Part shown: positions 51,560 through 64,000 of the stretch, piece by piece
How positions within the stretch are numbered: position 1 is the stretch's first letter
Layout: every line of letters begins with the position of its first letter
From: Luscinia megarhynchos
Lineage: Eukaryota; Chordata; Aves; Passeriformes; Turdidae
DNA length: 64,000 nucleotides
Direction of reading: 5' to 3'
Assembly (NCBI GenBank): GCA_034336665.1
Contig: JAPFBE010000002.1
Location: 75,891,405-75,955,404 of the forward strand
The notes under the pieces: model-generated
What the model was told of the DNA's origin: nothing
Database searches by the model: none
Seen by the model: only the letters and a program-made list of their open reading frames with translations
Program-made: the position numbers and the translations under genes

Positions 51560-51685
51560 TGCAGCATCTCTCTAGGTAATTCATTCTATTATTCAGTTGT
51601 GTTCACTGTAAAAAAACCTCTTCCTGATAGCTAATTTAAATTTTAAATTCCAAGCCATTTTTCTTTGTTTCATGGCTCTGAATCT
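51560..51685 (-). mobile_element. Possible old CR1 fragment, minus strand
   Basis: The order CATTCTATTATTCAGTTGTG, CACTGTAAAAAAACCTCTTC, CTGATAGCTAATTTAAATTT, CCAAGCCATTTTTCTTTGTT resembles the reverse complement of old CR1 3' regions (in which TTCCTAATGTCTAACCTAAA and AAGCCCATT words recur). Divergence is high. Confidence 0.4.
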
Positions 51686-54600
51686 CTACAAGTAGGTTTC
51701 TGTCTGTTATTTGACTAGGCTATTTAAAAAAAAAGAAAAAAGTGTATTTAAAATAAAAAGTAGATAGGTTTAATTGTATATTAGTTATAGGCAACCTTTC
51801 CTGTTTCATTTGAACCTACCAGGGTGAAACCTAGAACCTTCTTTAAAGGCCTTGACACATTCCATGTCTTTTAGAGGAAAGGAAGAGATGGCAGTGGCTT
51901 ATTAATAAATATTATGACAGCCCAAGAGCATCCTCTGGCAAAGACATCTCAAGGAGAAAGGACTTTACATGTTGATAAGGAGGAATTGGAAATGACTGGG
52001 AGTTACAATATGGGAACAGACTAAGGACATAAGGAATAAAAGGATTCAGGCAATACATAAAAGAATGGACACAGCAGTTTACCCACCACCCAAAAAAAAC
52101 CCAAAAAAATAAACAAAATAAGGTACACAGTGTGTGAAAATCCCCATAAGCTAAAATAAGTCCTAATACTGTTTTCAAGTGGATAATGTGAACATTTTGT
52201 CCATTAGCAAGAATACATTAGATCTTTGTAATTGTTTTCTAAGTAACTTGACTTTCTCTAAAACATTTTTTATGGCATTCTTAGTACTTCTATGCTACTT
52301 TCATGTAGAAATTTATTTATATTTTTCATTTAAATATTTATACATCAATGTCGTTGCTTTTTAAAATATTCTGTGTTGAATATAATGTATCTAAATTACA
52401 TTCCTCCTCTCTTTCCTCTTTTCAGAAATTAATACAATTTACATTCTTCCTAGCTGCTCACACTTCAATTTTTTAAGTTTGATTGTTTTAGTTTTTGTTT
52501 GGTTTTTTTTTTCTGTAGAAATTATTAAAAGCAGCTGCTGTTAGCAATTTTATTTCGTCCGCCAATCACCTTTAGAATTTTGGTGATTAACATGACAGAT
52601 GGACCTAAAAACTCTTCCACTCTTCCACTTTTATGTCTTGTAACATCTCTACCTGAAATTAATATTTTTTTACTTCAAATTTATATTTCTCTCTCTATGC
52701 TTGTTTCTCTTTCTCTCTCTCTTTTTTTTAAATTTATTTAAGCCAGAAGAAAAGTAGTAGTGAGCAATCTTTTAAGTTCAGGTAGCAACATATTTGGGGA
52801 AAGTAATTTTACCCACTTCTGGGGTTTACTGTTTTAATGCTTTTGAGAGGCAAGAATAAGAATATTCTTTCTTGGGCACCATATGACAAGGAGAAAATAA
52901 TGTTATAATAAGGGCTGCTCTGCTATCCATCCTTGTAAAACATAGTGGAGGTTTCTGCATGGTTTTAAATGATTTTAAAGTATATTTACAGCCTGGCACA
53001 AAGCCACACCGTGTTCAGTGTCTTCTCATCAGACCTCTGGTGAGTCAGGACACAATTACTGAGCTGAGTGCCAAGGTTCCCTTGTCTTTTCTGAACTGTG
53101 CAACCATTCTTCTCAAGGGTAAAAGCTCAGCAGAATTACCAATAGAAACTGCTCCACACATAGACACACTGCAGGAAAGCTACATTTGGAGCAAGAGAAA
53201 GGGGGACAGCAGGCTGGCCCCATAGTCTGAGGCTTTCACTGTCTTCGTTTCTATTTTGACTTCTTCGTTGTCTTTGATAAGCCCACAAAACAAAATTTTT
53301 GAACACAAGCTCTAATTTTCCCTGCAGTAGAGCTTAAAGAGGAATTCCTAGGACTCCACATTTGCTGAAACCCCTCTTCTTATTCCTTTATTTTCCACTA
53401 ACATGTTTTCTGCATCTTTCTGCTCTGTGAACTTCATGGGGTTTATGTTCACCACATATCTGACTGTCCTTCTCCTCCCCTGTAAGAAGCAAGGATTACT
53501 TGGATTGGAGATTTAGGTGCTGTAGTGGTCCCAATGGAAGCTGCCTTTTTCATTCTCTGACAATGATATCTGACTGATTTTTAAAATTTTTTTTAATAGC
53601 ATTTTGGACACAGATTCCATCCTTTTCATACTGAAATTTACCCAAAGCCAGAAACAATCATATCATTAGAAACCCATTATAAGAACAGAGTTAGCAAGAT
53701 GAATTTTTGAGCTAACACTAAATTAATGAGCTCATTTAACATTTGTACTGGGACTTCTAAAAGCTGTCTGCTCTCAACTGGTTTTAGAAACACAGATGAG
53801 GCATTTTAAAGTAATCTTTTACCATTACTAGCAGTTTAAAAAAGGTTTAGAACAAAAATAGAATAATTATATTCTTAGAAGAAAATATTTCTGATTTTGA
53901 TTGTGGCCTCTCCAGGTAAATAATTGAGCTATTCCTCAAAACTTGTTATTTAACATGGTTTCTTTATCCAATAAAGTTTTATTGCCCATGGTTTCTGGTT
54001 ATATATTTTGTGTAGGACTATATGAATTAAATCACATAGACTTTGAAGGGATTATGAAATAATATAGTAACTAAGATTTCACCCTGGAAAACTAAATGAT
54101 TGAAGAAAAGATTTAATAATCAGAAACATCCAGTATTCATTCAGGAAGAGGTCAAGCAGGAAATCCTAAAAGGAGAAAGGCAAAGACAATGGCAGAGTAT
54201 CGAGATACTAAAAAATATTTTGTTATTAGAGCATTGTTTTATAGCTTCTTAGCATTATTCTGGAATGTCTTGAAAATATTATGAAGTTTTATAAATATAG
54301 ATATTTTTTCTATTTTGAATAAATTTTTGTCTTATTATTCTCAATATATTCTTTGTTGCTAAAGGGAAAAATTCTTATATGTTATCTGTTTATTTACCAG
54401 TGATAGTGTTAATTGTACCAATGAGTAATCCATCAATCAGGACAATCCACAGTGTCAATACTGAGAATATTAATATCTCTGTGATTAAAAATCACTATGT
54501 GGGTGTGGCTTAGGCAGTTTGATAAAAGAAGAAAAGAAGCTTTATTTTGTTTCTGTAGTAATTAGATCAGTCACTGAGATTTTGAATAGGTATTTATATT

Positions 54601-57237
54601 CACCTATAAATATTGCACTCTACATTCTTACAGACATAAGGGCAGTAGTGTCCTACTGTCATATCCCTCTTGAATGTCAAACTCAAATCTCATAAGAATT
54701 AACATCATCAGAACTCTTTCTCTTTTCTCCAGAACTATCTTCCAAACTTCTGTTTTATTTATGAAAGTGCAATCAAGCCAGTAAAAAACACAGGAGCAAA
54801 AAAACTACCTCAAAACTAACCTATATTATTTCTTACCTTCCCATTGTCAATCAGTCCTCCAAAGCCTTCTTTGTGCATAAAAAGCCTGGTAGAATAAAAA
54901 TTGAATTAATAATAAAAAATGAAGAGAGCGAGCATGCTCTAGGGATGAAAATGGATAGAAAAAAAATAGGTTAAGACCCCCACTCTCCTCCCAAAAAAAA
55001 TCCAACCAAATAAAAAACTAAATCCCAAAACCCTAAAGGTTACAAGACCCAAATGTCAAAGTTTTAGTTCTGGTAAGAATTAGCTTGCAATGCCTAACAT
55101 AAAATGTAGTGAGTGGTTTGATTGCATTCAAGTAGCTGCAAGAATAACTTTCTACTTGCTTAACATAATTCATTATTGCTTCTGTCAAATGGTATGTTTT
55201 TGTGGTGGGACAAAAAACTGGCAGAAAAACCCTGGCATTAACACAAAGGTATTCTCCATTTGGAAGGTCAGAAACTGACACAGTGGAGTTTACTGCACTC
55301 AAGGATCATCATCTGTTTAAAAACCCCACTGTGAGATACTAAAAGCTCCTGGATGCCTACTGGTACATTCAGTGCAAAATGGTGATAGCTGAAGGCTCTC
55401 TCAGCTGGTCATGCTGAGATGTAGTCAGTCCTCAGCTCAAAGCAATTCCTTTATGCAGCAAAACTGGGGATACTGAAAAGATTAGGGAGAAAAGCTTTCA
55501 TTTATCTCAGTGCTAAGCTAAATGACAGCAGTTCCATCAGCCCATTTAAGTCAGTAAATCATATTATTATGGCAGTCAAATGGGACAGAATCTGTCAGAA
55601 AAGCTCAATTAGATTTCTCAGGCATTCTTTTCTGAAAAAAAAAGAAACCCATAAGACCCTCTGCCATGAGTCCAACTCCATATGGTGAATTGAAACAGCT
55701 TGTTCTAAATTTCCTCTGAAGAGGAATCAACCAGTGGGTCTCTCAATGTACAAGATTTGAAACAGTAATAATTTTAGAATAAATTAAATTCACTTTAAAT
55801 ATTTTTTTTTCAATTCAGGAGCTCCTTACAGTGTACATCCTTAATCAAATAATTAATTCTAAAGTCTGCTTCTCCCCCAGCTGTGCAAGTTTTAAGACAC
55901 AGTATACACACCATTTGCAATATGCTTTTTTTCCAATATACTTCAGTGTCAGCAGTGGAAGAAGAGCCAAGTTTCCATATTACCTAATAGAGCTTATCAA
56001 ATTAAAATGAGTGTAACACAGCACAGATTTTTCTCTGTGTTTAAACAAAGTTAAAAATTAAATTTTGTATAATTATCTCATTTTTTTGACATTTCTTAAA
56101 AAAAGAGGATAGTGTAAGATGTACTGTTTAACAGAGAAATGACATCTGGTTTGGTGAAACAGAGATACAAATGGAGTCCAGCAGCATGGAAAGGCAAATG
56201 CCAATAGAAAATACATCACACCACTGCTTAAGCTGCAAGAAGAAGTTAAATTGTTCCCTAAGAAGCTTGGGACTGCAGTGAAATCCAGCACTTATCTCAT
56301 TCTGTTATTCTCTTTTTCTCACAGTAGCCCTCCAAGATTAACCATCTCACCCACTCATTTTTTCTGTAGACCAGCATGCAGCTGTTAATTATCTTTCTAC
56401 TTGGCAACCTTCTTTTTTTTCCTCTACTCCTAATTCCTGTTCTGTGACCTATTAACAACTTTTTCCCCACAGAAGAAAAAACCCATCAGTTTGAATGGTT
56501 TTTTTTTCTGAACATTAGATACCTTGAGAACAATTTTAATACATTATTAAAAGCAGGAATAATAATTTTCTGAGTTCCTTATAAAAGACTAGAATTAGCT
56601 AAGACATTCTTTTATTAAATACAATGGTAAAGGAAGCAGGCTTAGTATCCTTTCAGCTGGAGACCATTCTGTGTACCACAGAGAAGAGGCTCCTTAGAAC
56701 CTGCAAATTACTGCCTTGTCAGCAATTTCCTGTGGATAAAATAATTTTGATCATCCAGTTTTATTTTTTCATTTTTACCTGCCTTCTAATTTGAACTGTT
56801 TGAGAATTTTTCTTCAGCTTATTCCCTTTACTCCCCTCAGTCTTCTTAACCAGATCCCAGGTCTTTGCCAGCCAATTCAAAAAGTTAACATAAAGCGTGG
56901 CTTCACATATTAGTTTATCCAATAAAGCTGTCAATTATCAATTAAAAAGGTGATCTTTTTTTTCCTCTAGGTCTCCCATGCAAGCCACCTAACCAATCAA
57001 AAAGAAAAGAACCCAAATTTGTATTTGTTCATACACACACGTAGAGACACACTCTGAACAAGTTCACACAGACAGATCTGATATGAACAAGAGGTTGGGA
57101 ATAAATGCTGTTACACCTAAGAAAGCTAAAAATGGGGAATTTAGCTAAATATGGGGAATATAATAAATTATGGTCCTCTCATATAGTCAGATACATTAGA
57201 TGAAGTGAACATAACATGAAAGTGCATCCTTGTCCAG
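51686..57237. other. AT-rich stretch, nothing recognised
   Basis: No gene recognised. A/C tracts lie at about 52079-52120 and, less pure, at about 54973-55035. A CT-rich patch lies at about 52689-52731. The plus-strand frame 52959-53225 (88 codons) is not recognised. Confidence 0.55.
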
Positions 57238-57650
57238 AGGATGGCTGGGATGGTGTTAGCATTCTTCACAGTAGCCCATACAGTATTGTTTTTCATTTGT
57301 GCCTAAAGAACTATGGGAAAAACTCCAACATTTTGGCTGTCAGAACTGTGTCCACACAGCATCAGAGCTTGCTCTTTTCCCACTCTGACACCTCAGTAAG
57401 TAGACTGGGAGTGGGCAGCACACCGTGGCAGGGTGACCACTGGGACAGTTGACACAAACTGGACACAGGGATATTCCATGCCATAGGTTTTCATGATTCA
57501 AAATAAACAGAAGATGATGGGTGACATTGTGAGCTGGCTATCAATTCTTTCAGGGAATTGCTGGGCATCCATCTGTCTGTTGGAGACAGTGAGTGATTTC
57601 CTTTATTTATTTTTTTTTCTCTTATCTTCACCTATGCAGTTGGCTTGAAA
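57238..57650 (+). mobile_element. ERVL LTR, plus strand, diverged
   Basis: Non-coding LTR. From about 57241 it reads GGCTGGGATGGTGTTAGC, TTCACAGTAGCCCATACAG, AACATTTTGGCTGTCAGAAC, TTTTCCCACTCTGACACCTC, then GGATATTCCATGCCATAG. A TATA-like CAAAATAAACAGAAGATG lies at about 57498-57515, a GGGTGACATTGTGAGC block comes next, and the end is near TATTTTTTTTTCTCTTATCTTCACC. This is the avian ERVL LTR order in transcript sense, covering the parts complementary to the fragment at 40915-41220. The extreme 3' end seen at 1-116 is absent or unrecognisable. The frame 57216-57452 is incidental. Confidence 0.65.
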
Positions 57651-57755
57651 GAAACTAGACTAACATTTGAGTTGATTTTCCACAGTTTAATTTTTCAGCA
57701 CAAGAGCTGTGACAATAAAAGTGCTTATGCAAGCTTTGAAACAAGCCATTATTGG

Positions 57756-57870
57756 AAAAAACCCAAAACAAAACAAAACCAAAATTAAGCAGCAAACCAA
57801 ACCAACCAAAAAAAAAACCAAAAAAAACTCCTGAGTATGAAATTTGTTTTGTTGGTTTTGTTTTTTTTTT
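57756..57870. repeat. A/C tract facing a T/G tract (imperfect inverted repeat)
   Basis: AAAACAAAACAAAACCAAAA at about 57765-57784 and further CCAAACCAACC words to 57829 are followed, after a short spacer, by TTTTGTTGGTTTTGTTTTTT at about 57847-57866. The two arms are complementary over much of their length, so the transcript or single strand could fold into a hairpin. Confidence 0.8.
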
Positions 57871-58698
57871 AAATTTTATTTTCCACAATGTTATGATTAA
57901 TTCACATTAAATTCAGCAAAAACATAATGTGAAATTTGGGTCATCACAGATTTCCAGACTTGAGGTATGACATTTGGTACTTGTTCCTAGGATAGGCTTT
58001 AACTATGATGTTTGTATGAAGTCTCTTGAGCTATCTTAAGAATCAAAGTTCAACCCACAAATTACACTTCCATTTTGTGGTCCTTCTGGACATCTAATAA
58101 TAAGAACTTTGAATACTCCAAACTGAGTTTGAAATTAAATGCATCTGCAAGGCAATAGATAAAACTGGAAATAAGTACTCAAATCCAGGCTCTATGTCCA
58201 AATTAATTATTTTGCAGCTGATGGAATTCCTGCCTAAATAAAGACTGGTTGTTACAATATTATTCCTTTGTGGCTCCAAAGAGATGGTTCTGTGCACATC
58301 CAGTCTTTCTTCAGGCCACTTATGAGATAGCACACCACATTTTGTACACTGTTGAATCTTACAGTTTTTCAATTACAAACACCAATTCATAAAATCTTGT
58401 TCACATTCTGCCCCCAGCCCTGCCTTGACTTGCCAAAAGATATGCAAAAACAGTTAAAGTTTTAACTCTGCACCCTCTGGTGTGAAAATGAAACAACTTT
58501 TCTTCACAATGCCTTCCAACAGAGAACTCATAAGAAAGAACATACACAAAGAAGAAAACAGTTATTTTATTACACCTAAAAATAATAAAATATTCATCAA
58601 AATGTTATGTAATACGTTTTAACATTCTTACTCCTTGCAAAAAGTAACAGGATATGTCTGTACTGATGTTACTAGACTGTCAATGAAGTTGAATCAGC

Positions 58699-58752
58699 GT
58701 GTTTTTATGTTAATAAAAGTGTTTTTATGTTAATAAACGTGTTATAATAAAC
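58699..58752 (+). repeat. 20-bp tandem repeat, about 2.7 copies
   Basis: GTGTTTTTATGTTAATAAAA (58699-58718) is repeated with one change (58719-58738), then partly as GTGTTATAATAAAC. Confidence 0.92.
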
Positions 58753-61419
58753 AACATCTAGAATCTCTGCAAATAAAAATACTTGTTTTTTTACCTCAGA
58801 ATAAAAATATAGGTACGTCATTTTCTAAGCATTTGGCAAAAATTCCCAACCAAATGTAACATAGCTGCCATAACATAGTTTTATTTGCAAAAAGATTCAC
58901 TAAACTTTTTCCTTGCCAGGTCTCTGATTTTGAAGGAAATTATCCATTAAACAACTTCTAAATTCTAAAAGAGGTTTCCAAATTCATAATACTAGCTGTT
59001 CACTTAATTTTAAAACTTAAACTTCTTTAAACTGAAATCAAAGCTTAAATGCAAGAATTCATCTACTTTAAGTCTCTGTGCACTTCATTTTGTTTCTGTC
59101 AGTTCTTTGCTGTAACTCTGAATAAGAAACAGGATGTTTCTTTCTTTGTCAGATAATAAAAACAAGAACATAAAACAAGTGTAGGATCTCAGTGTAATTC
59201 TTGGCTTGCAGCAGAGTTTTGAACAGAGTCATCTGACCAGATCAACAGGCTATAGAAACAGGCTTGTGAAGAACATTGCTTGTAGTTATACATTGGAAGT
59301 ATTTTTTTGCAAAATATATCTACTTGTCCAATATGTATGAGGCATGGAAGACAGAAGTTTTCAGCTTCTTATTTAATGCCTGTGAGGGTAAGATGTATTT
59401 TCTCAGGGATATGACAATCTAGATAAGTGACATAGAGTCTAATTTTAATATCAGATCAGAAATTTTTTTCTGATTTGGGAACAACACAAAAGATAATTTA
59501 TCCTTGTACAATCCAATTAACTTAATAAATAAATGACTGAAATGATATGAAATAGACTTTATGAGACAGATTGTATTTTCTTTCCTTTGAGCATGATATA
59601 ATATCCAAGGTATGACTATACTAATGAGAGGCAGTAGGAGTGCCATTTTATAATCATGATGTCAACCTTTAAACCTAATACCTAGTTTCTACAAAGGGCT
59701 CCCAAGAGTTATCTGCAAGTTACTTATCCACAGATGTATGACTATACAATGGGACATTTATAGAAACACCAGAAAATCCAAGTTCTCAAATGCATTGAAA
59801 TCCATATAGTACTTTAGAGGATCTAGAAGGAAGATTTTTTTTCCAAAGTGAGTTCAATTTACTGTTTGTCTATATAAAGTTCAAGGAAAAAAATTGAAGA
59901 GGAAAACAATCCTTCAATATGGGCATTATGTTCATGACAAGCCTACATTCCCTTCCCCACACACCAAAGGGAAACTGAATAATCTACAAAGGAGGAGGAA
60001 AAGAAACCTCTGCCATTACTTGGAAAATACACATTTTAATGATTTCATCACATAATGTACCATCAGAGGAAGAATAGAAAAAACACGTTCTAAGCTGCAA
60101 CAGTGGTGAGAGACACCCCACAGACAGACACAGGCTGGGTGTAACAAATCTAAACAAATTTAACTTGTACCCCCGCATCTCTCAAGCAAAGGCTCGGAGG
60201 TATGAGACAAACTTCCATCTGCCCCCCACTCACAGGGGGAGGGAAGAGATGAGGAAGGTCTGGAGACAAAACCCAGCCACTCTGTGTCTCTTTTAATGGT
60301 AGGAAACACGTATTGCCTAGGACAAAACCTAAAATTATATTTCCCCAAACTAATACTCTGTTGAGAGGACTACTGTAATGAAATGTGTTCAACCAGATTT
60401 CCTCCCCTAGGTGTTATTCCTTACAGAGACCAATATGTCTGTCTTCTAAGTGTCCACAAAGCAGTTAAAAATAGATAATAACACTGGTTAAAAAAAACTT
60501 AGCCATTGCCTCTATCACATATCTTTTTTTATACATACAATTTAAAAACCTTTCAGTAGAAGAACAGAAGTCCAATTCTCACTTCAAAGACTGTCAGAGG
60601 CAAAAATAATTTTTATGCTGTCCCTGAACTTCTGTTTAGCTTTAGTTATTATGCAAAATATCTTCTTTCAGTTCACAGCTTGTAGAAGGGATGGATAACA
60701 GCCATCTATACATGGAGACAAAGAGCTGGTCAAAAGGATCCTTTCTGGCATTTGAGTTCACCCCAGCAGTTTAACAGCTTAAGAACAGTTGCTGTTTTCT
60801 GGTGTTTCTCATATCTCGAAGGTCAATTGTGTCTCAGATTATAATGCTTTAGCCTGAGGAAAAAAAACATTGTGTCATCTAATTGCCTATTTTGCAAAAG
60901 TACAGGTTAAATATTTTGTCAGGAAGAAAGAGATTTATGAGTTGCTTGAAAAACAAGAATAGCTCCAGTCTGCATATAGAATCCTCCACAGCTGTGGGAG
61001 CAGTATATTTGATAGTTCAAGGTTTATTAGTTGGCAGTTTTTATTTTTTTTTAACTTGACAGGAAATGCTAGGTTGTATCACCAGGAAAAACCAGCCAGT
61101 ATGAGCTGTAATTTAGGGCAGCTGTCCTTTTAGGAGAAAACTCATTCAGTCAAATTATTAATTGGTGTCATCAAAAGAGTAATACAGACTTTACAACTCC
61201 ATCATTTAAACTGCTGTTTTTTTCAAATTATTCAAAATCTTTTAAACTATGAAATGAATACATACATCATCTATAAATACTTCTAACCATTTAGATGACT
61301 ACTAATACCAATTTGAAGGCCTTTGCCTTTTACTGATTTTTTTGGCTGTTTTGTTGGATTTTTCTTCTATCTAAGAAACTTTTAGAAGTATCACACAGGG
61401 GATGTCTTCTGCCTTGTGA

Positions 61420-61620
61420 GGTTACTATGCCTTCATTCAAAGACAAGTGAGCAAGATTCTTTTCAGGTGTCCTGAGCCACCTCCAGGACTTTCTCCTGTG
61501 GGCTGTAGGTGGATCTGTGCTCCACTGGGGATCCCCACGGGCTCCCAGGGAACAATCTTGCCTGTCCAGGGTCATTTGGGACAGCCTGAGGTCACATTCA
61601 CACATTTCCCTCTGTGACAT
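61420..61620 (-). mobile_element. Probable LTR fragment of the 3701-4460 family
   Basis: A GC-richer island in AT-rich DNA. The core TCCTGTGGGCTGTAGGTGGA, TCTGTGCTCCACTGGGGATC and CCCCACGGGCTCCCAGGGAA resembles the modular, GGGCTGCAGG-type repeats inside the LTR at 3701-4460, in the same orientation. Neither LTR end is visible. The minus-strand frame 61330-61620 across it is probably incidental. Confidence 0.4.
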
Positions 61621-64000
61621 AACTGCAATCCTGAAAAAATACTCTCAGATATTTTATTTTTTCATCCTATAATCTGCTCTTCCATTCCCTGATTTTAAAC
61701 TTTTATGTTTTCTGTTGGGCACAAGCATTTATGACATCAGATCTGTTTTGCCACATGTACTTAATTTATCATATTAACAGAAAACATGCTAAACCCAGAA
61801 AATAGAGGTGTTCAGCCCAAAATTCTGATATATTATGAAGACAAATCAAACATTTTAGAGAGTGCCTGAGCCAAATTTATTTATACATCAGCTGAACAAG
61901 TGTGTACTCTTTATCAGAAGCAAAGTGTTTGACTCAGGAATTTTTTTAGCAGATCTGAATTAAGTATTTAAATATGCTTTTGAAGTCCATTATATGTCTT
62001 AGCATATGACTATGCCCCATCTTAAGAGAAAGAACTATATTTTTTTGCAAAATCATCCTTCTTTAGTGTACCAACACAGTATTTAAGAAAATAAAAATTT
62101 ATTTATAATCTTTGATTAAAAAAAATTACTGTAAAATATAATTTATACATTTTCTAATGATGTCAGCAAATTATGTCTACACCCACACAGATAAACTCAC
62201 CCACCCATTGGGGGAATTCATCTGTTCAGAGATCTGTTTCAGGTATCGCTTCCTTGTACCTTAGGATTAACTCATAGAAATTTTGGCATTTTTTAGAGTT
62301 TTCAACAATCTTTCCTGTTGCAAGGATATTTCCATACTACATCTGGTGTCTTAGTTCTTAGGGACACTTACAGTTTGTCCAGCACCTAAGATATTACCTC
62401 CTAACTTACAAGTAGTCAACTTTTTTAATCCTAGGAAGCAACATTTGCTTAATACAGAACATCTGTAAAATACCTTGGAGAGTTAAGAAATAGGGCTCCT
62501 TAAGTAATTCCTCTGTCTATGAGTGATGACAGAATTTTATCAGGGGTACTGCAATGGTGTGGATGTGCAGCTGGTCTCCAGAGAAATCTGCTCATAATAT
62601 CCTCAGTGCCTTTTTCCATCTTATTTCTGCTGTAGCTGAGGGTTTGGACTGCCTGCCAGAGCAGCAGATACCTTCTGACAGCCACGGGGAGAGCCTGGCA
62701 CTGAACTGCTGGTGGCTCATTTGCCACAAGCCTCCCACACTGACCCTTTCCTAACAGATGAAGATCCTTCAGTTTATTAATTTCTCCTTGACTGTCCTCT
62801 TGACTCTGAATTCATCTTGACATTTGACCACAGTATTTGGATCAATGAAGGAAGTTCATATTCGTCAGAAATTTGTTCCTAGATTTGAAAATCCTTTTTG
62901 GAAAGTAGAATACTAACAAGAGTGGCTGGAGACTAAATTGTGGCTACTAATATTGCCTCAGAAGTGAGCCCAGGCAATGTTTAATGGTTGGATAAGGAGA
63001 TATTTTGGACTAATCAGGAAAAATATGCCAAATATTTTTCCCACTTTTTAAATTTTTTTTCATGTAAATATTGTATTACAAAAAAAAAAAAATCCATCAG
63101 AACTCCTTAAAAATAACATACAACATTACAAGTATTCAGCTACTTGCCAATAAATAATTATTATTTAAAAGCATGTCTTTGTTATACACTTAACAAGGAA
63201 AGCAAAAATGTTATTTTCAGGTATATAGAATTTGCAGAACCCTCATATCCTGGTATGCTCTGATCAAAATAAACAAAGCTCTGAAATTTCAGTAAAAAAT
63301 AGCATTTAGTTCCAGGTCTTCAGCATGTGCTTTGTTTGCAGATGGTTAGGATCAAAATCAAGTGGGCTTTAATACAGAAACAAGAACAGAAAAAAAAATC
63401 ATACAAATAATAGAAAAGCTATGGACAAACATTTTCCCTGGCTTTTCATAGATCAAATTATGGAATATAAGTAGATTGTAATTGGAAAGAAAAAATCCAT
63501 AGTGACATATGTATACATCCAATGTCAATTCAATACTGACAATGACCTACAGTCCCTCTGGTATCTTTGTCCCCTCCATAAATACAGAAAATTCAATAGG
63601 GGTTGCCTTACTAGCTAAAAAGTCAAGCCTTTGCATAGCATGGCTTTGGCATTTTTACCTTCAGTGAAAGGAGCCAACAAAGATACACTGTAGAAATATT
63701 ATATAGTTTTCAAATCATCACCTACATAGCTTTTAATGATATTTCAGCTACACAGATTTTAAAAACCATTTGAAACAATTTTGTAAGAAACTCTTAATTG
63801 TTTGTTTTGAATGGAAAAAGTTTTGTAATAAGACAGGAATCATCAGCCTAGAAAGAACTGCTGCATCTATAAGATAGTGATACCAACATAAGACTTTAAT
63901 AGAGGGAGCTGGTGAGTTCAGGGATGAAAATTGGAATATTGCACAATTATCCATTAAACTGCAAGAGACAAAACTGGACAAAATTATTGCTGTGTGTACT
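61621..64000. other. AT-rich stretch, nothing recognised
   Basis: No gene recognised. A less AT-rich segment lies at about 62540-62760, with short frames open on both strands. An A run lies at about 63080-63091. The frame 63748-63981 (minus) is not recognised. Confidence 0.55.

Larger units (their letters stand above)
57651..61419. other. AT-rich stretch with A/C tract and a 20-bp tandem repeat
   Basis: No gene recognised. It contains an A/C tract (57756-57829) followed by a T/G tract (about 57840-57870), and the 20-bp tandem repeat at 58699-58752. A less AT-rich segment at about 60110-60310 carries short overlapping minus-strand frames that I do not recognise. Confidence 0.55.

Overview
The window looks like a piece of a bird nuclear genome, probably a passerine or another neoavian. 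It is AT-rich and CpG-poor, and its only recognisable dispersed repeats are CR1 non-LTR retrotransposons (with the usual bird tail ending in ATTCTGTG-like units) and LTRs that I recognise as avian ERVL-type. There are no mammalian SINEs or L1, and no bacterial or viral gene organisation. I found no intact protein-coding gene. Almost all open frames are under about 110 codons and look like chance frames in AT-rich DNA, low-complexity translations, or pieces of dead retrotransposons. The window is best read as intergenic DNA or the inside of a very long intron.

Layout. 1-116 is the 3' end of an ERVL-type LTR cut by the window edge. 1560-3175 is the longest CR1 copy: a 5'-truncated, frameshifted reverse-transcriptase region running to the true CR1 3' end. 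3176-3700 is unique DNA with an unidentified exon-like frame. 3701-4460 is a second LTR, on the minus strand. 4461-14600 is mostly featureless AT-rich DNA with two short CR1 tails (8468-8652, 10806-10922) and a TTGGT pentamer array (10088-10184). 14606-15696 is a compound low-complexity locus: an A/C tract, a roughly 300-bp GC-richer block, then a 617-bp pure-purine tract. 17922-19424 holds two LTRs close together; the second is a complete solo LTR with a 5-bp target-site duplication. 20308-22520 has a minus-strand CR1 tail and a probable very old CR1/L3-like stretch. 27455-28230 is a tail-to-tail pair of CR1 3' ends. 30650-30702 is a short CR1 tail. Around 33115-33170 there is a polyadenylation-like cluster. 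40915-41220, 57238-57650 and 61420-61620 are further LTR remnants. The rest is AT-rich DNA with scattered simple repeats.

No genes act together here. The content is mobile-element history (at least two LTR families and several CR1 ages) plus simple-sequence expansions. I see no sign of a new multi-gene system. The points most worth checking are the solo LTR with its duplication, the graded purine tract and the GC-richer block beside it, the CR1 active-site lesion, the possible transcript 3' end near 33.1 kb, and the exon-like frame at 3345-3509. Repeat identifications rest on recalled family sequence, not on a search.
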